From Christiangramia bathymodioli (GTDB taxonomy: Bacteria; Bacteroidota; Bacteroidia; Flavobacteriales; Flavobacteriaceae), in contig SRSL01000006.1 of NCBI GenBank assembly GCA_009735695.1, positions 62,001 through 126,000 of the forward strand: a stretch of DNA of 64,000 bases, read 5' to 3'. The position numbers were made by a program, and so were the translations under genes. The notes under the pieces are model-generated. The model searched no databases. It saw nothing but the letters and a program-made list of their open reading frames with translations, and was not told where the DNA came from. Of this stretch, positions 35,748-44,191 are shown piece by piece. How positions within the stretch are numbered: the first letter of the stretch is position 1; the number at the start of each line of letters is the position of its first letter.

Positions 35748-36296
35748 ATGCAAAAAGATTATAAGAAAGTAAGCGAAAGCCAGGTGGTCATTTCAGAACT
35801 GATGCTGCCCTCCCATTCCAATTTTAACGGGAAGATACATGGAGGATATATTCTTTCACTTCTGGACCAGATCGCTTTTGCCTGTGCCTCGAAACATTCC
35901 GGCGCCTATTGCGTGACGGCAAGCGTTGATACAGTTGATTTTCTGCGGCCTATTGAGATCGGTGAACTGGTCACTATGAAAGCTTCTGTTAATTATGTGG
36001 GTCGAAGTTCGATGGTAATCGGCATTCGAGTGGAGGCCGAAAATATACAGACCGGCGAGACCAAACATTGCAATTCTTCTTATTTTACCATGGTTGCCAA
36101 GAATAACAAAGCTGAATCGGTGGAGGTTCCAGGCCTCATTCTTAAGGATGACAATGAAATAAGACGTTTCGCCAAAAGCATCAAAAGGAAGAAAATGAAG
36201 AAAAACCGAATCCAGGAATTTCACGAAACCGACTTCTCTTCAGAACGCTATTTACACCTGCTTGAGGAACATAAAGTGAAAATAGAGAAAGATTGA
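35748..36296 (+). CDS. Acyl-CoA thioesterase, hotdog fold
   Basis: A 182-residue cytoplasmic enzyme of the YciA/acyl-CoA hydrolase type. The hotdog core has NFNGKIHGGYILSLLDQIAF (helix and catalytic region), ASVDTVDFLRPIEIGELV and VGRSSMVIGIRVEAEN. It would hydrolyse acyl-CoA to free acid and CoA. Position in the operon is between a membrane protein and a transporter gene that overlaps its stop codon by four bases. A helical C-terminal extension of about 40 residues follows the hotdog domain. Confidence 0.9.
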   Translation: MQKDYKKVSESQVVISELMLPSHSNFNGKIHGGYILSLLDQIAFACASKHSGAYCVTASVDTVDFLRPIEIGELVTMKASVNYVGRSSMVIGIRVEAENIQTGETKHCNSSYFTMVAKNNKAESVEVPGLILKDDNEIRRFAKSIKRKKMKKNRIQEFHETDFSSERYLHLLEEHKVKIEKD

Positions 36297-37255
36297 AATC
36301 TCACGGATTCATACTGGCCATCTTTATAACAATTGGCCTGGCATATCTGTTCCCTGAAGGAGTCGGAATTCTTCCGCTAAAAACGATCACCGATATCGGA
36401 ATTGGTCTGATCTTTTTCTTCTACGGGCTGAAACTGGCACCGGCTGAATTCAGAGCCGGACTTATGAATTTTAAGGTTCATATCATCATTCATCTCACCA
36501 CTTTCATAATTTTTCCGCTTCTGTGCCTGGCATGCCTTCCCCTTTTTGAAGATGGAATTACTTCGGAACTCTGGATCGCCCTGTTCTTTTTGGGAACCCT
36601 ACCCTCTACGGTTTCATCCTCGGTAGTAATGGTTGCGCTGGCCAAAGGAAATCTCCCGGCCGCAATTTTTAACGCAAGTCTTTCAGGCTTGCTGGGAATC
36701 ATAGCGACACCACTTTGGATAGGTTTTATACTTGAAAAAACAGCCGATTTCGACTTTCTGAATGTGCTTCAGAAATTATGCCTACAGATCATCGCTCCAT
36801 TGGCAATTGGCCTTTTCCTTCAGAAATATTTTGGGAACTGGGCCAGGAAACATGGCAAAAAACTCAGCCTTTTTGATAAAACTACCATTATACTGATTAT
36901 TTATTACAGCTTCAGCAATAGCTTTAGCTCAGACCTGATAAAAAGCATACAGGCGGAAGAACTCATCAAAATGGCCGTTATCGTCCTGGTATTATTTTTC
37001 GTGGTCTTTTATGGTTTGGCAGCGATTAGCAATTTCATAGGTCTCAGTACGGAAGATAAAATTACCACACAGTTCTGCGGAACAAAAAAATCCCTGGTAC
37101 ACGGTTCGGTAATGGTGAGGGTGATCTTTGGGAATTCAGCCAACTCAGGTTTGATCCTGTTACCAATCATGCTCTATCATTCGGCACAATTGATCCTGGT
37201 AGCCTGGTTTGCTGAAAAATACCGAAAACGTAGCCTAAAATCTTCCGAAATCTAG
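36293..37255 (+). CDS. SBF-like sodium/bile-acid-type symporter
   Basis: A 320-residue inner-membrane protein with about ten transmembrane segments and SBF-like family features (ITDIGIGLIFFFYGLKLAP, LGTLPSTVSSSVVMVALAKGN, CGTKKSLVHGSVM). It belongs to the YfeH-type branch of the bile-acid:sodium symporter superfamily; bacterial substrates are largely unknown. The start is a TTG that overlaps the thioesterase stop (TTGA), giving translational coupling, with no better ATG nearby. Confidence 0.9.
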   Translation: MKSHGFILAIFITIGLAYLFPEGVGILPLKTITDIGIGLIFFFYGLKLAPAEFRAGLMNFKVHIIIHLTTFIIFPLLCLACLPLFEDGITSELWIALFFLGTLPSTVSSSVVMVALAKGNLPAAIFNASLSGLLGIIATPLWIGFILEKTADFDFLNVLQKLCLQIIAPLAIGLFLQKYFGNWARKHGKKLSLFDKTTIILIIYYSFSNSFSSDLIKSIQAEELIKMAVIVLVLFFVVFYGLAAISNFIGLSTEDKITTQFCGTKKSLVHGSVMVRVIFGNSANSGLILLPIMLYHSAQLILVAWFAEKYRKRSLKSSEI

Positions 37256-37264
37256 ATTCAGCTT

Positions 37265-37657
37265 TTAGAGATATAATGCGATTTCGACAATATGATAGGT
37301 AAAAAGGATCCAGCCAATAATGAGGAATAATCCACCAATTGGAGTGACCGGTCCCAGGATCTTGATTTTCTTCCCTCTGGAATCACTATAAGTGAGCCCG
37401 TAGATACTGAATGAAAACAAAATGATCCCGATAATGAAACACCAGGCGGTAAGGCTTTGTCCTAATTGTGTAAAGGGAAAAACGATTCCTGAAATAATGA
37501 GCATAATAGAATGGTAAACCTGGTAGCGCACGCCTACCTCATAACTTCTCAACTGGTCGTCATTGAATGAACGCCTAAGGGCATGAGCACCAAATGCACC
37601 AAGCATTATGGCCAGGGTACCCAAAACACCACCAAAAATCAAAACCGTTTCTTTCAT
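37265..37657 (-). CDS. DUF423 family membrane protein
   Basis: A 130-residue protein with four transmembrane segments and the DUF423 opening GALGAHALRR-type sequence (LGAFGAHALRRSF). The family is small and uncharacterised, found in most aerobic Gram-negatives. Convergent with the SBF-like transporter, ten bases apart. Confidence 0.9.
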   Translation of the reverse strand: MKETVLIFGGVLGTLAIMLGAFGAHALRRSFNDDQLRSYEVGVRYQVYHSIMLIISGIVFPFTQLGQSLTAWCFIIGIILFSFSIYGLTYSDSRGKKIKILGPVTPIGGLFLIIGWILFTYHIVEIALYL

Positions 37658-37670
37658 AGCTATAAAAAGA

Positions 37671-37716
37671 TCATCCTGAGCAGAAAATTAGAAATTTCAT
37701 TTCGCACTCAGGATGA
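37671..37716 (-). terminator. Hairpin after carB, TCATCCTGAG type
   Basis: Perfect 10-bp arms TCATCCTGAG (37671-37680) and CTCAGGATGA (37707-37716) with a 26-base interior that holds the palindrome GAAATTTC. On the minus strand a T run follows. The arm sequence recurs as an intergenic repeat in many Bacteroidota genomes, from memory. Confidence 0.6.
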
Positions 37717-37744
37717 CTTTATATTTATTTTAATGAATGTTCTG

Positions 37745-40597
37745 TTATTTGCTCAGATACATTTTTCTTCTTGAGTATAGATCATAAAATTCATCGTCCT
37801 TAAGACTATCTATGAAAAGGATGCTTTCACCAGTACTCTTCATTTCAGGCCCCAACTGCTTATTAACTTTCTGGAACTTATTGAAAGAGAAAACCGGCTG
37901 CTTGATCGCATACCCTTCCAACTGAGGGTTGAACTTGAAATCTTTGATCTTCTTTTCTCCTAACATCACCTTTGTGGCGTAATTCACATAAGGCTCTTTG
38001 TAAGCCTTGGCGATAAACGGCACCGTCCTCGACGCTCTCGGGTTAGCCTCGATAATATAAACCTTATCGTCTTTAATTGCGAACTGAATATTGATCAATC
38101 CAACCGTATTCAATGCCAGGGCGATCTTCTTCGTGTGATCCTTGATCTGTTGCATCACAAGATCTCCAAGGTTAAATGGAGGAAGCAGCGCATTCGAGTC
38201 TCCGGAATGAATTCCGCAAGGCTCAATATGTTCCATGATACCAATGATGTACACATCCTCACCGTCACAGATGGCGTCTGCTTCAGCTTCAATGGCGCCA
38301 TCAAGGTAATGGTCTAACAATAACTTGTTATTCGGAATTTTTCTCAGCAGGTCTACAACATGCTCTTCCAGTTCATCCTTATTGATCACGATCTTCATTC
38401 CCTGTCCACCCAATACGTAAGATGGTCTCACCAGGATCGGGAAATTCAATTCGTCTGCAAGGGCAAGTGCCTCTTCCGCAGTTTCTGCAGTTCCAAATTC
38501 TGGGTAAGGAATATCGTTTTTCTGAAGCAGGGTAGAGAAACTTCCACGATCTTCCGCAAGGTCAAGCGCTTCAAAGCTGGTTCCCATGATCTTGATCCCG
38601 TACCGATGAAGCTTTTCAGCCAGTTTAAGAGCGGTTTGCCCTCCAAGCTGAACGATCACGCCTTCAGGATTCTCATGCCTGATGATGTCGTAAATATGCT
38701 CCCAGAATACCGGCTCAAAATACAGTTTATCGGCAGTATCAAAATCGGTTGAAACGGTTTCAGGGTTACAGTTGATCATGACGGTTTCGTAACCACATTC
38801 CGCAGCGGCAAGCACTCCGTGCACACAGCTGTAATCAAATTCGATTCCCTGTCCGATCCTGTTAGGACCAGAACCTAGAACAACGATCTTCTTTTTGTCG
38901 GAAACCTGACTTTCATTAGCGATGGTGATCTCTCCCTCTTTGGTTTTGATCTCCTCTTCAAAAGTTGAATAGTAATATGGAGTTTCAGCTTTAAACTCAG
39001 CTGCACAGGTATCTACCAGTTTGTAAACCCTTTTTACACCAAGCTCTTCTCTTTTCTTGTAAACCTCGCTTTCCCAGCAATCAAGCATATGAGCGATCTG
39101 CCTGTCGGCGAATCCTTTTTGCTTAGCCTCGAGAAGCAAATCTTTAGGAAGCGAATGTATATCGTAAGTAGAAATCTCATTTTCCAGCGCATGAAGCTCT
39201 TCATACTGCTTGAGGAACCACATATCGATCTTGGTGATCTCGTGGATCCTGCTTAACGGAATTCCCATTTGTATCGCATCGTAGATCACGAATACCCTGT
39301 CCCAGCTAGGGTTGGTTAATTTATCGATGATCTGGTCATAATCGGTATAGCCTTTACCATCTGCACCAAGTCCATTTCTTTTGATTTCAAGGGACTGGGT
39401 CGCTTTGTGTAAAGCTTCCTGGAAAGATCTTCCAATTCCCATAACTTCCCCTACAGATTTCATCTGAAGTCCGAGCGTACGATCTGCTCCCTCAAATTTG
39501 TCGAAATTCCATCTTGGTATTTTAACGATCACATAATCAAGTGCAGGCTCGAATAAAGCTGAAGTGGTTTTGGTGATCTGGTTTTCCAGTTCATCAAGGT
39601 TATATCCCAATGCCAGTTTAGTTGCAACTTTAGCGATAGGGTACCCGGTAGCTTTTGATGCAAGAGCCGAAGACCTGGAAACCCTTGGGTTGATCTCGAT
39701 CGCGTAAATATCTTCCTTTTCATCAGGGCTCACTGCAAATTGCACGTTACAACCTCCCGCGAAATCACCGATATTTCGCATCATCTTGATGGCCATATCC
39801 CTCATTCTCTGGAAGGTCTTATCGCTAAGTGTCATCGCCGGAGCTACTGTTATGGAATCCCCGGTATGGATTCCCATAGGATCCATATTTTCAACAGTAC
39901 AGATAATCACAACATTATCATTCTTGTCACGAAGTAGCTCCACCTCATATTCTTTCCATCCAAGAAGCGCCTTATCGATCAAAACCTCGTGAATTGGTGA
40001 AGTTTCAAGTCCGTAAGTAAGCATTTCATCAAAATCCTCGGCGCGGTGCACAAAACCTGCTCCACCACCACCCAGCGTAAAGGAGGCTCTAATTACAAGT
40101 GGATATCCGAATTCCTGGGCAACTTCCTTTCCCTGAAGATAAGAAGTAACCGTTTTTGCCGGAGCAACCGGAATCCCGATCCTTCCCATTAATTGTTTAA
40201 ATTGTTCCCTGTCCTCACATATATTGATGGCATCGATATCCACACCAATCAACTTAACATTAAAGTCGTTCCAGATTCCTTTTTCATCTGCCTCGATCGC
40301 TAGGTTCAATGCGGTTTGACCTCCCATGGTTGGTAGAACGGCATCAATTTCTGGATGATCTTTAAGGATTTCAACAATAGATTTTGTGGTAAGCGGTTTC
40401 AAATACACATGATCGGCCATGGCGGGGTCGGTCATGATGGTAGCCGGGTTAGAATTAATCAGGATGGTTTTAATCCCCTCTTCTCTGAGTGACCTGAGCG
40501 ACTGGGTTCCTGAATAATCGAATTCGCAGGCCTGGCCGATGATGATTGGTCCAGAACCTATAATTAAAACGCACTTGATGTCTTTGTTCTTTGGCAT
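37745..40597 (-). CDS. carB: Carbamoyl-phosphate synthase large subunit
   Basis: Makes carbamoyl phosphate for pyrimidine and arginine synthesis, with the CarA glutaminase encoded elsewhere. The 950 residues comprise two homologous ATP-grasp halves: SGPIIIGQACEFDYSGTQ at the start of the first and GSGPNRIGQGIEFDYSCV at the start of the second, each followed by a biotin-carboxylase-like ATP-binding region. The protein stops at GPEMKSTGESILFIDSLKDD plus a short tail; the C-terminal allosteric (MGS-like) domain of the 1073-residue E. coli enzyme is absent. The gene end is clean and followed by a hairpin, so this is not a truncation. Confidence 0.97.
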   Translation of the reverse strand: MPKNKDIKCVLIIGSGPIIIGQACEFDYSGTQSLRSLREEGIKTILINSNPATIMTDPAMADHVYLKPLTTKSIVEILKDHPEIDAVLPTMGGQTALNLAIEADEKGIWNDFNVKLIGVDIDAINICEDREQFKQLMGRIGIPVAPAKTVTSYLQGKEVAQEFGYPLVIRASFTLGGGGAGFVHRAEDFDEMLTYGLETSPIHEVLIDKALLGWKEYEVELLRDKNDNVVIICTVENMDPMGIHTGDSITVAPAMTLSDKTFQRMRDMAIKMMRNIGDFAGGCNVQFAVSPDEKEDIYAIEINPRVSRSSALASKATGYPIAKVATKLALGYNLDELENQITKTTSALFEPALDYVIVKIPRWNFDKFEGADRTLGLQMKSVGEVMGIGRSFQEALHKATQSLEIKRNGLGADGKGYTDYDQIIDKLTNPSWDRVFVIYDAIQMGIPLSRIHEITKIDMWFLKQYEELHALENEISTYDIHSLPKDLLLEAKQKGFADRQIAHMLDCWESEVYKKREELGVKRVYKLVDTCAAEFKAETPYYYSTFEEEIKTKEGEITIANESQVSDKKKIVVLGSGPNRIGQGIEFDYSCVHGVLAAAECGYETVMINCNPETVSTDFDTADKLYFEPVFWEHIYDIIRHENPEGVIVQLGGQTALKLAEKLHRYGIKIMGTSFEALDLAEDRGSFSTLLQKNDIPYPEFGTAETAEEALALADELNFPILVRPSYVLGGQGMKIVINKDELEEHVVDLLRKIPNNKLLLDHYLDGAIEAEADAICDGEDVYIIGIMEHIEPCGIHSGDSNALLPPFNLGDLVMQQIKDHTKKIALALNTVGLINIQFAIKDDKVYIIEANPRASRTVPFIAKAYKEPYVNYATKVMLGEKKIKDFKFNPQLEGYAIKQPVFSFNKFQKVNKQLGPEMKSTGESILFIDSLKDDEFYDLYSRRKMYLSK

Positions 40598-40656
40598 GAT
40601 AAAATGTTGTGTTTGCGTATAGTTGTGATTTGCTAAAATTAAGAAGCGTCTGGGTA

Positions 40657-40689
40657 TAAAAAAAGGCGTTACTAAAAAAGTAACACCTT
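40657..40689 (-). terminator. Terminator of rpmH
   Basis: Eleven-base-pair stem (40663-40673 with 40679-40689, one G-U), 5-nt loop, then a run of seven T on the minus strand, 25 bases after the rpmH stop. Confidence 0.85.
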
Positions 40690-40713
40690 AATTATTTCGA
40701 ACACCGTGAATCA

Positions 40714-40872
40714 TTAGTGTTTATGTCTGTTTTCAGAAGATACAGATAATTTCTTTCTACCTTTAGCCCTTCTTCTTGCAAGGACCTTTCTTCCGTTTGC
40801 ACTGGCCATACGCTCCCTGAAACCGTGCTTATTTTTCCTTTTCCTTTTAGATGGTTGAAACGTTCTTTTCAT
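40714..40872 (-). CDS. rpmH: Ribosomal protein bL34
   Basis: A 52-residue basic protein, [20 protein letters not shown] at the start and [14 protein letters not shown] later, which is the full bL34 sequence with the conserved RTFQPS, HGFRxRM and AxRRAKGRK segments. It binds 23S rRNA in the large subunit. It has a perfect promoter upstream and its own terminator, so it is independent of carB. The usual neighbours rnpA and dnaA are absent, so this is not an origin region. Confidence 0.97.
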
Positions 40873-40929
40873 TGTGAGTATCTTTTATCTTCTGTAAAAT
40901 TCGTTTTTGGCTGTCTTTAAAACTGCGTG

Positions 40930-40960
40930 CAAATATACAAAGCTTTTTAAGTACTGCAAA
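40930..40960 (-). promoter_or_regulatory. Promoter of rpmH
   Basis: On the minus strand TTTG (40960-40957), 19 bases, TATATTTG (40937-40930): exact Bacteroidota consensus in both boxes and spacing. Confidence 0.75.
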
Positions 40961-41024
40961 TACTAAATTAAAATAATTTTTATTTGTTTTTATTACCTTT
41001 GCCGCCTGCAAAACAAAATTGAAA

Positions 41025-41540
41025 ATGTTCAACAAGAATATCAAACTAGTCATAGCCGGATTAATCATCGCTGCTTCTATCTGGCAATTCATCGAAGGTA
41101 ATATAGGTAACGGGATATTCCTATTACTTCTTTCCTCCATTTTCATTTTCGTGTATTTTAAAAATGAAATGATCCTGCTTGCTTTTCTTAGACTTAGGAA
41201 ACAGGATTTTGAAGGCGCGAACAAATGGTTGAGCAAAATTAAGGATCCTGAAAAGGCTCTCACTAAAAAACAACAGGGATATTACTGGTATTTGCACGGA
41301 TTGATGGTTTCCCAAACCAATATTACCCAGGCCGAAAAATTCTTCAAAAGAGCGATCAGATTAGGGCTTTCCATGGATCATGACCTTGCAATGGCAAAAT
41401 TAAACCTTGCCGGTATCGCAATGACCAAGCGCAGGAAAAGGGAGGCTACCATGTTACTGAATGAGGCAAAAAAGCTGGATAAGCATGGTATGATGAACGA
41501 CCAGATTAGAATGATGAAGGAGCAGATGAAGAAAATTTAA
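41025..41540 (+). CDS. Membrane-anchored tetratricopeptide-like protein
   Basis: A 171-residue protein with two adjacent hydrophobic segments near the N-terminus (about 7-25 and 29-46) and a cytoplasmic helical region (about 55-170) in which GANKWLSKI, AEKFFKRAIRLGL and MAKLNLAGIAM give two to three degenerate TPR motifs. ATG 41025 is chosen over the TTG six bases earlier. A TACCTTTG box at 40994-41001 could be its -7 element. Function unknown; the fold suggests protein-protein contacts at the membrane. Confidence 0.8.
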   Translation: MFNKNIKLVIAGLIIAASIWQFIEGNIGNGIFLLLLSSIFIFVYFKNEMILLAFLRLRKQDFEGANKWLSKIKDPEKALTKKQQGYYWYLHGLMVSQTNITQAEKFFKRAIRLGLSMDHDLAMAKLNLAGIAMTKRRKREATMLLNEAKKLDKHGMMNDQIRMMKEQMKKI

Positions 41541-41542
41541 AT

Positions 41543-41592
41543 ATTAAATTTCTCTTAAGTTGACTAGCATCTTAAAATTAAATCTCTCTTAA
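41543..41592. repeat. Pair of 16-bp direct repeats
   Basis: ATTAAATTTCTCTTAA (41543-41558) and ATTAAATCTCTCTTAA (41577-41592), one mismatch, 34 bases apart, in the gap before the thioredoxin-like gene. May be a paired binding site or chance in AT-rich DNA. Confidence 0.3.
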
Positions 41593-41694
41593 AACAAGGC
41601 TTTTCATCTAAAAAATCGCTAATTATAACGAAAAGTTTTTCATGCCACGTACAGCTGTCTTACATTCGTAGGGTAACAGCCCCACAATCGTTGC

Positions 41695-42399
41695 ATGAAA
41701 AAACTAGTATTAGTTTTATTCCTTATTGGCCCCATGATCTATTCCCAGCAGGAATTGCAGGACAGGATCTTCTTCTCTCAGGCTCTCGCGCAACATCTTT
41801 CAGACTATAATAAAAAGGCCAATCTCGCTTACGAGCGAAATGAGTATGAGAAAGCCAGGGAATTATTCGATTCTTTTACTTCGAACCAGCTGGAAGGTTC
41901 TTATATGAACAATTTCAGGTTCAGCAACCTCAAAAAGAAACAGGTTCAGCTTTACGATTTCAAGAAACCCGTTTTCCTTATTACTTATGCTTCATGGTGT
42001 ATTCCTGGAAAAGGCGAAGTCCCGGCCCTGAATGAACTGGCTGCACAGTACCATGATAAGATCGATTTTGTGGTTCTGTTCTGGGATAAACACTCTAAGG
42101 TTAAGGAACTTTCGGAACAGTTTTCCTCAAAAATTTCTATTGTATATGTAGATGAAACGGAAAACCAGGGAGCCTATGTGGTAAAACAGTTGAAGCATTC
42201 GCTTGGACTGCCTACCTGTTTCCTTCTAGCAGAAAATAAGAAAGTAATGGACATTCGCCGAAGTGTATTTCCATCTCTCCAAACTTCAGAAGAGACCGCA
42301 TTCCGCGAAAACTTCATCGCCCTGGAAACATCGATCTCTAAAAACCTGATCAACCAGCAGTTCGAAGAAGTTTACGCAGAAAATGTTAGTCTCGATTAA
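41695..42399 (+). CDS. TlpA-like thioredoxin-fold protein with CxxG site
   Basis: A 234-residue secreted protein (signal peptide to about residue 17, MIYSQ) with a thioredoxin fold of the TlpA/ResA type starting near residue 80. The active-site loop reads SWCIPGKGE, so the second cysteine of the CxxC pair is replaced by glycine; the cis-proline loop GLPTC is present and has a cysteine right after it. Oxidoreductase activity by the usual two-cysteine mechanism is therefore unlikely; a monothiol or structural role is possible. Confidence 0.85.
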   Translation: MKKLVLVLFLIGPMIYSQQELQDRIFFSQALAQHLSDYNKKANLAYERNEYEKARELFDSFTSNQLEGSYMNNFRFSNLKKKQVQLYDFKKPVFLITYASWCIPGKGEVPALNELAAQYHDKIDFVVLFWDKHSKVKELSEQFSSKISIVYVDETENQGAYVVKQLKHSLGLPTCFLLAENKKVMDIRRSVFPSLQTSEETAFRENFIALETSISKNLINQQFEEVYAENVSLD

Positions 42400-42410
42400 T
42401 GAACTTCGAT

Positions 42411-43382
42411 TTATTTACTTTCAGGATAATATCCCTCTTCAGGAATATCGATATAATAGGTCTTTCTTGAAGCATTCTTCAGATGATCGTCTCTCAACCA
42501 TGGGTTATGGACCTTCAGCACCTTATAATTAATCCCGAATTTTTTCGCGAAATCAGGAAAATCCTTTACCACGGTATCTACCTTAACCTTGGTGGTTGGG
42601 ATATGGCCATAGAGATCGCTTTCCTCAAAATTGAAACCATATTTCTCTGGATTGTTCATGATCTCTTTTACCGCAAGGATTCTGAAAACATACCTTCCCG
42701 TCTCCTCTCCTAGCAATAAATCGTAGTAATCTCCTACTTTCTGCCTGTCCAGCTGCTTGTCTATTCCGTACTGCCCGGCGTTGTATGAAGCTGCTGCCAG
42801 AGTCCAAGAACCAAAGCGCTCCTTGGCCTTCTTAAGATAATCTGCAGCTACTCTTGTAGATTTTTCAATATGGTAACGCTCATCCACATTATCATTTATT
42901 TCAAGCCCGTATTCCTTGCCGGTACCTTCCATGATCTGCCAGAAACCAATGGCCCTGGCAGGTGAAATCGCCTGGGTAAGTCCGCTTTCGATCACGGCCA
43001 GGTATTTAAAGTCGGCTGGCACACCTTCTTCCTTTAGTACAGGTTCGATTATAGGGAAATATTTGTTAGCCCTTTTCATCAGTAACAGGGCATTTGACTG
43101 CCAATAGGTATTTACCAGCAACTCCCTGTCCATTCGTTCATAAACATCGGGATCTTCAAGCGGAACCCGTTCTCCGGCAAATTCCATTTTTTCTGGAATT
43201 GGAAGTGCCTTTATATGATAGGTATCCGCTACGCTTTTATCCTTTCCGTCCCGATCCTTATTATTATTCATTCTCCCGGTTTCTTCGGAATCGGCATCTC
43301 TTTGTACCGCATTAATGCTTACTCCACATACTGCAATAAGTCCTATCGCCAAAAGGGCATTTTTTAAGATTTTCATCATCAT
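42411..43382 (-). CDS. Lytic transglycosylase, MltD/SLT type
   Basis: A 323-residue exported murein hydrolase: signal sequence near 5-27, then a spacer rich in charged residues and an SLT domain (about 105-245) with catalytic Glu in LAVIESGLTQAISPARAIG, FWQIM and ASYNAGQYGI. It cleaves peptidoglycan to 1,6-anhydro-muropeptides. The C-terminal 80 residues hold no clear LysM repeat. Its ATG directly follows the stop of the upstream alpha/beta hydrolase gene. Confidence 0.92.
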   Translation of the reverse strand: MMMKILKNALLAIGLIAVCGVSINAVQRDADSEETGRMNNNKDRDGKDKSVADTYHIKALPIPEKMEFAGERVPLEDPDVYERMDRELLVNTYWQSNALLLMKRANKYFPIIEPVLKEEGVPADFKYLAVIESGLTQAISPARAIGFWQIMEGTGKEYGLEINDNVDERYHIEKSTRVAADYLKKAKERFGSWTLAAASYNAGQYGIDKQLDRQKVGDYYDLLLGEETGRYVFRILAVKEIMNNPEKYGFNFEESDLYGHIPTTKVKVDTVVKDFPDFAKKFGINYKVLKVHNPWLRDDHLKNASRKTYYIDIPEEGYYPESK

Positions 43383-44090
43383 CTAATTAATATGTTTTTC
43401 TTTCATTTTTGTTTTCAGCTTTCCTGAAAGGATCAATTCAGGAAGATTTTCGTTAAACCACTTAAAGCGGTTGATGATCATCACATGGGTACCTCCTTTT
43501 ACAATAATCGCATTTTTAATATGCTTTATAGGAAACACCTCGTCTTTATCACCATGGATATGAATGATCTCCTCATCCGGTTTATCACATTTCCAGTTAA
43601 CCATGTTCTTAATGGCCCAATCCAGATACCGCTTATCTGTAATCGAAATGAACTGCCTGTATAATTTGGCTCTTTTCTTCAGAAAATCTCCTACGGCAAT
43701 CTTTTCAAAGTACTCCTTGTAGCCAGCCAGACTGGTAGGTATGAGCCTGAAAAGACCGGTTTTTGAGGCAAATTTCATTCTTGTTGGAAGCTCATCAGAA
43801 CATTTCACACTGGAAATGATAATGAGCCTTTTTACCTTCATCATCTTCGCTAATTCCTGCACAATAACCCCGCCAAAGGAAACTCCAATGAGAACGGGAT
43901 TCTCGTGATGAATCATTTCTGCGATACGCTCGGTGTAATGATTCAGACTTTCCTTTTTATCCGGAATCAGCCACTTCAGCATATGGACTTCAAAAACATC
44001 CTCCGGCAGTTGAATCTTTTCAAAAATAGCCGAATCTGTTGCCATACCCGGCATGAAATATACATGTATAGGCTTCGCGCTCTGATTCAT
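43383..44090 (-). CDS. Alpha/beta hydrolase
   Basis: A 235-residue cytoplasmic protein with the alpha/beta-hydrolase nucleophile elbow GVSFGGVIVQE (Ser in G-x-S-x-G), an oxyanion-side FMPGMATDSAIF near the N-terminus and a late catalytic His in GGTHVMI. An aspartate in IIHIHGDKDEVFPI completes the triad. Substrate unknown. It heads a two-gene unit with the transglycosylase; the stop codon TAG touches the next ATG. Confidence 0.85.
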   Translation of the reverse strand: MNQSAKPIHVYFMPGMATDSAIFEKIQLPEDVFEVHMLKWLIPDKKESLNHYTERIAEMIHHENPVLIGVSFGGVIVQELAKMMKVKRLIIISSVKCSDELPTRMKFASKTGLFRLIPTSLAGYKEYFEKIAVGDFLKKRAKLYRQFISITDKRYLDWAIKNMVNWKCDKPDEEIIHIHGDKDEVFPIKHIKNAIIVKGGTHVMIINRFKWFNENLPELILSGKLKTKMKEKHIN

Positions 44091-44191
44091 TTTAACATGT
44101 ATATAACAAGGTTTACTGGCATTAAATCGTAAATTTAACGGTCAAAATTAATGCTTAAAACTCGTCTTTCAAATTTACTAAGCAACAAAAA

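Noticed and set aside
37745-38000. carB as a truncated pseudogene
   Set aside because: Stop codon and hairpin follow a complete second ATP-grasp domain; shorter CarB of this length is known for the phylum.
40714-40872. Replication origin near rpmH
   Set aside because: dnaA, rnpA and DnaA-box clusters are absent; rpmH is beside carB.
41541-41694. tRNA gene in the gap
   Set aside because: No cloverleaf or T-loop GTTCRA could be drawn; the same check on the other large gaps was also negative.
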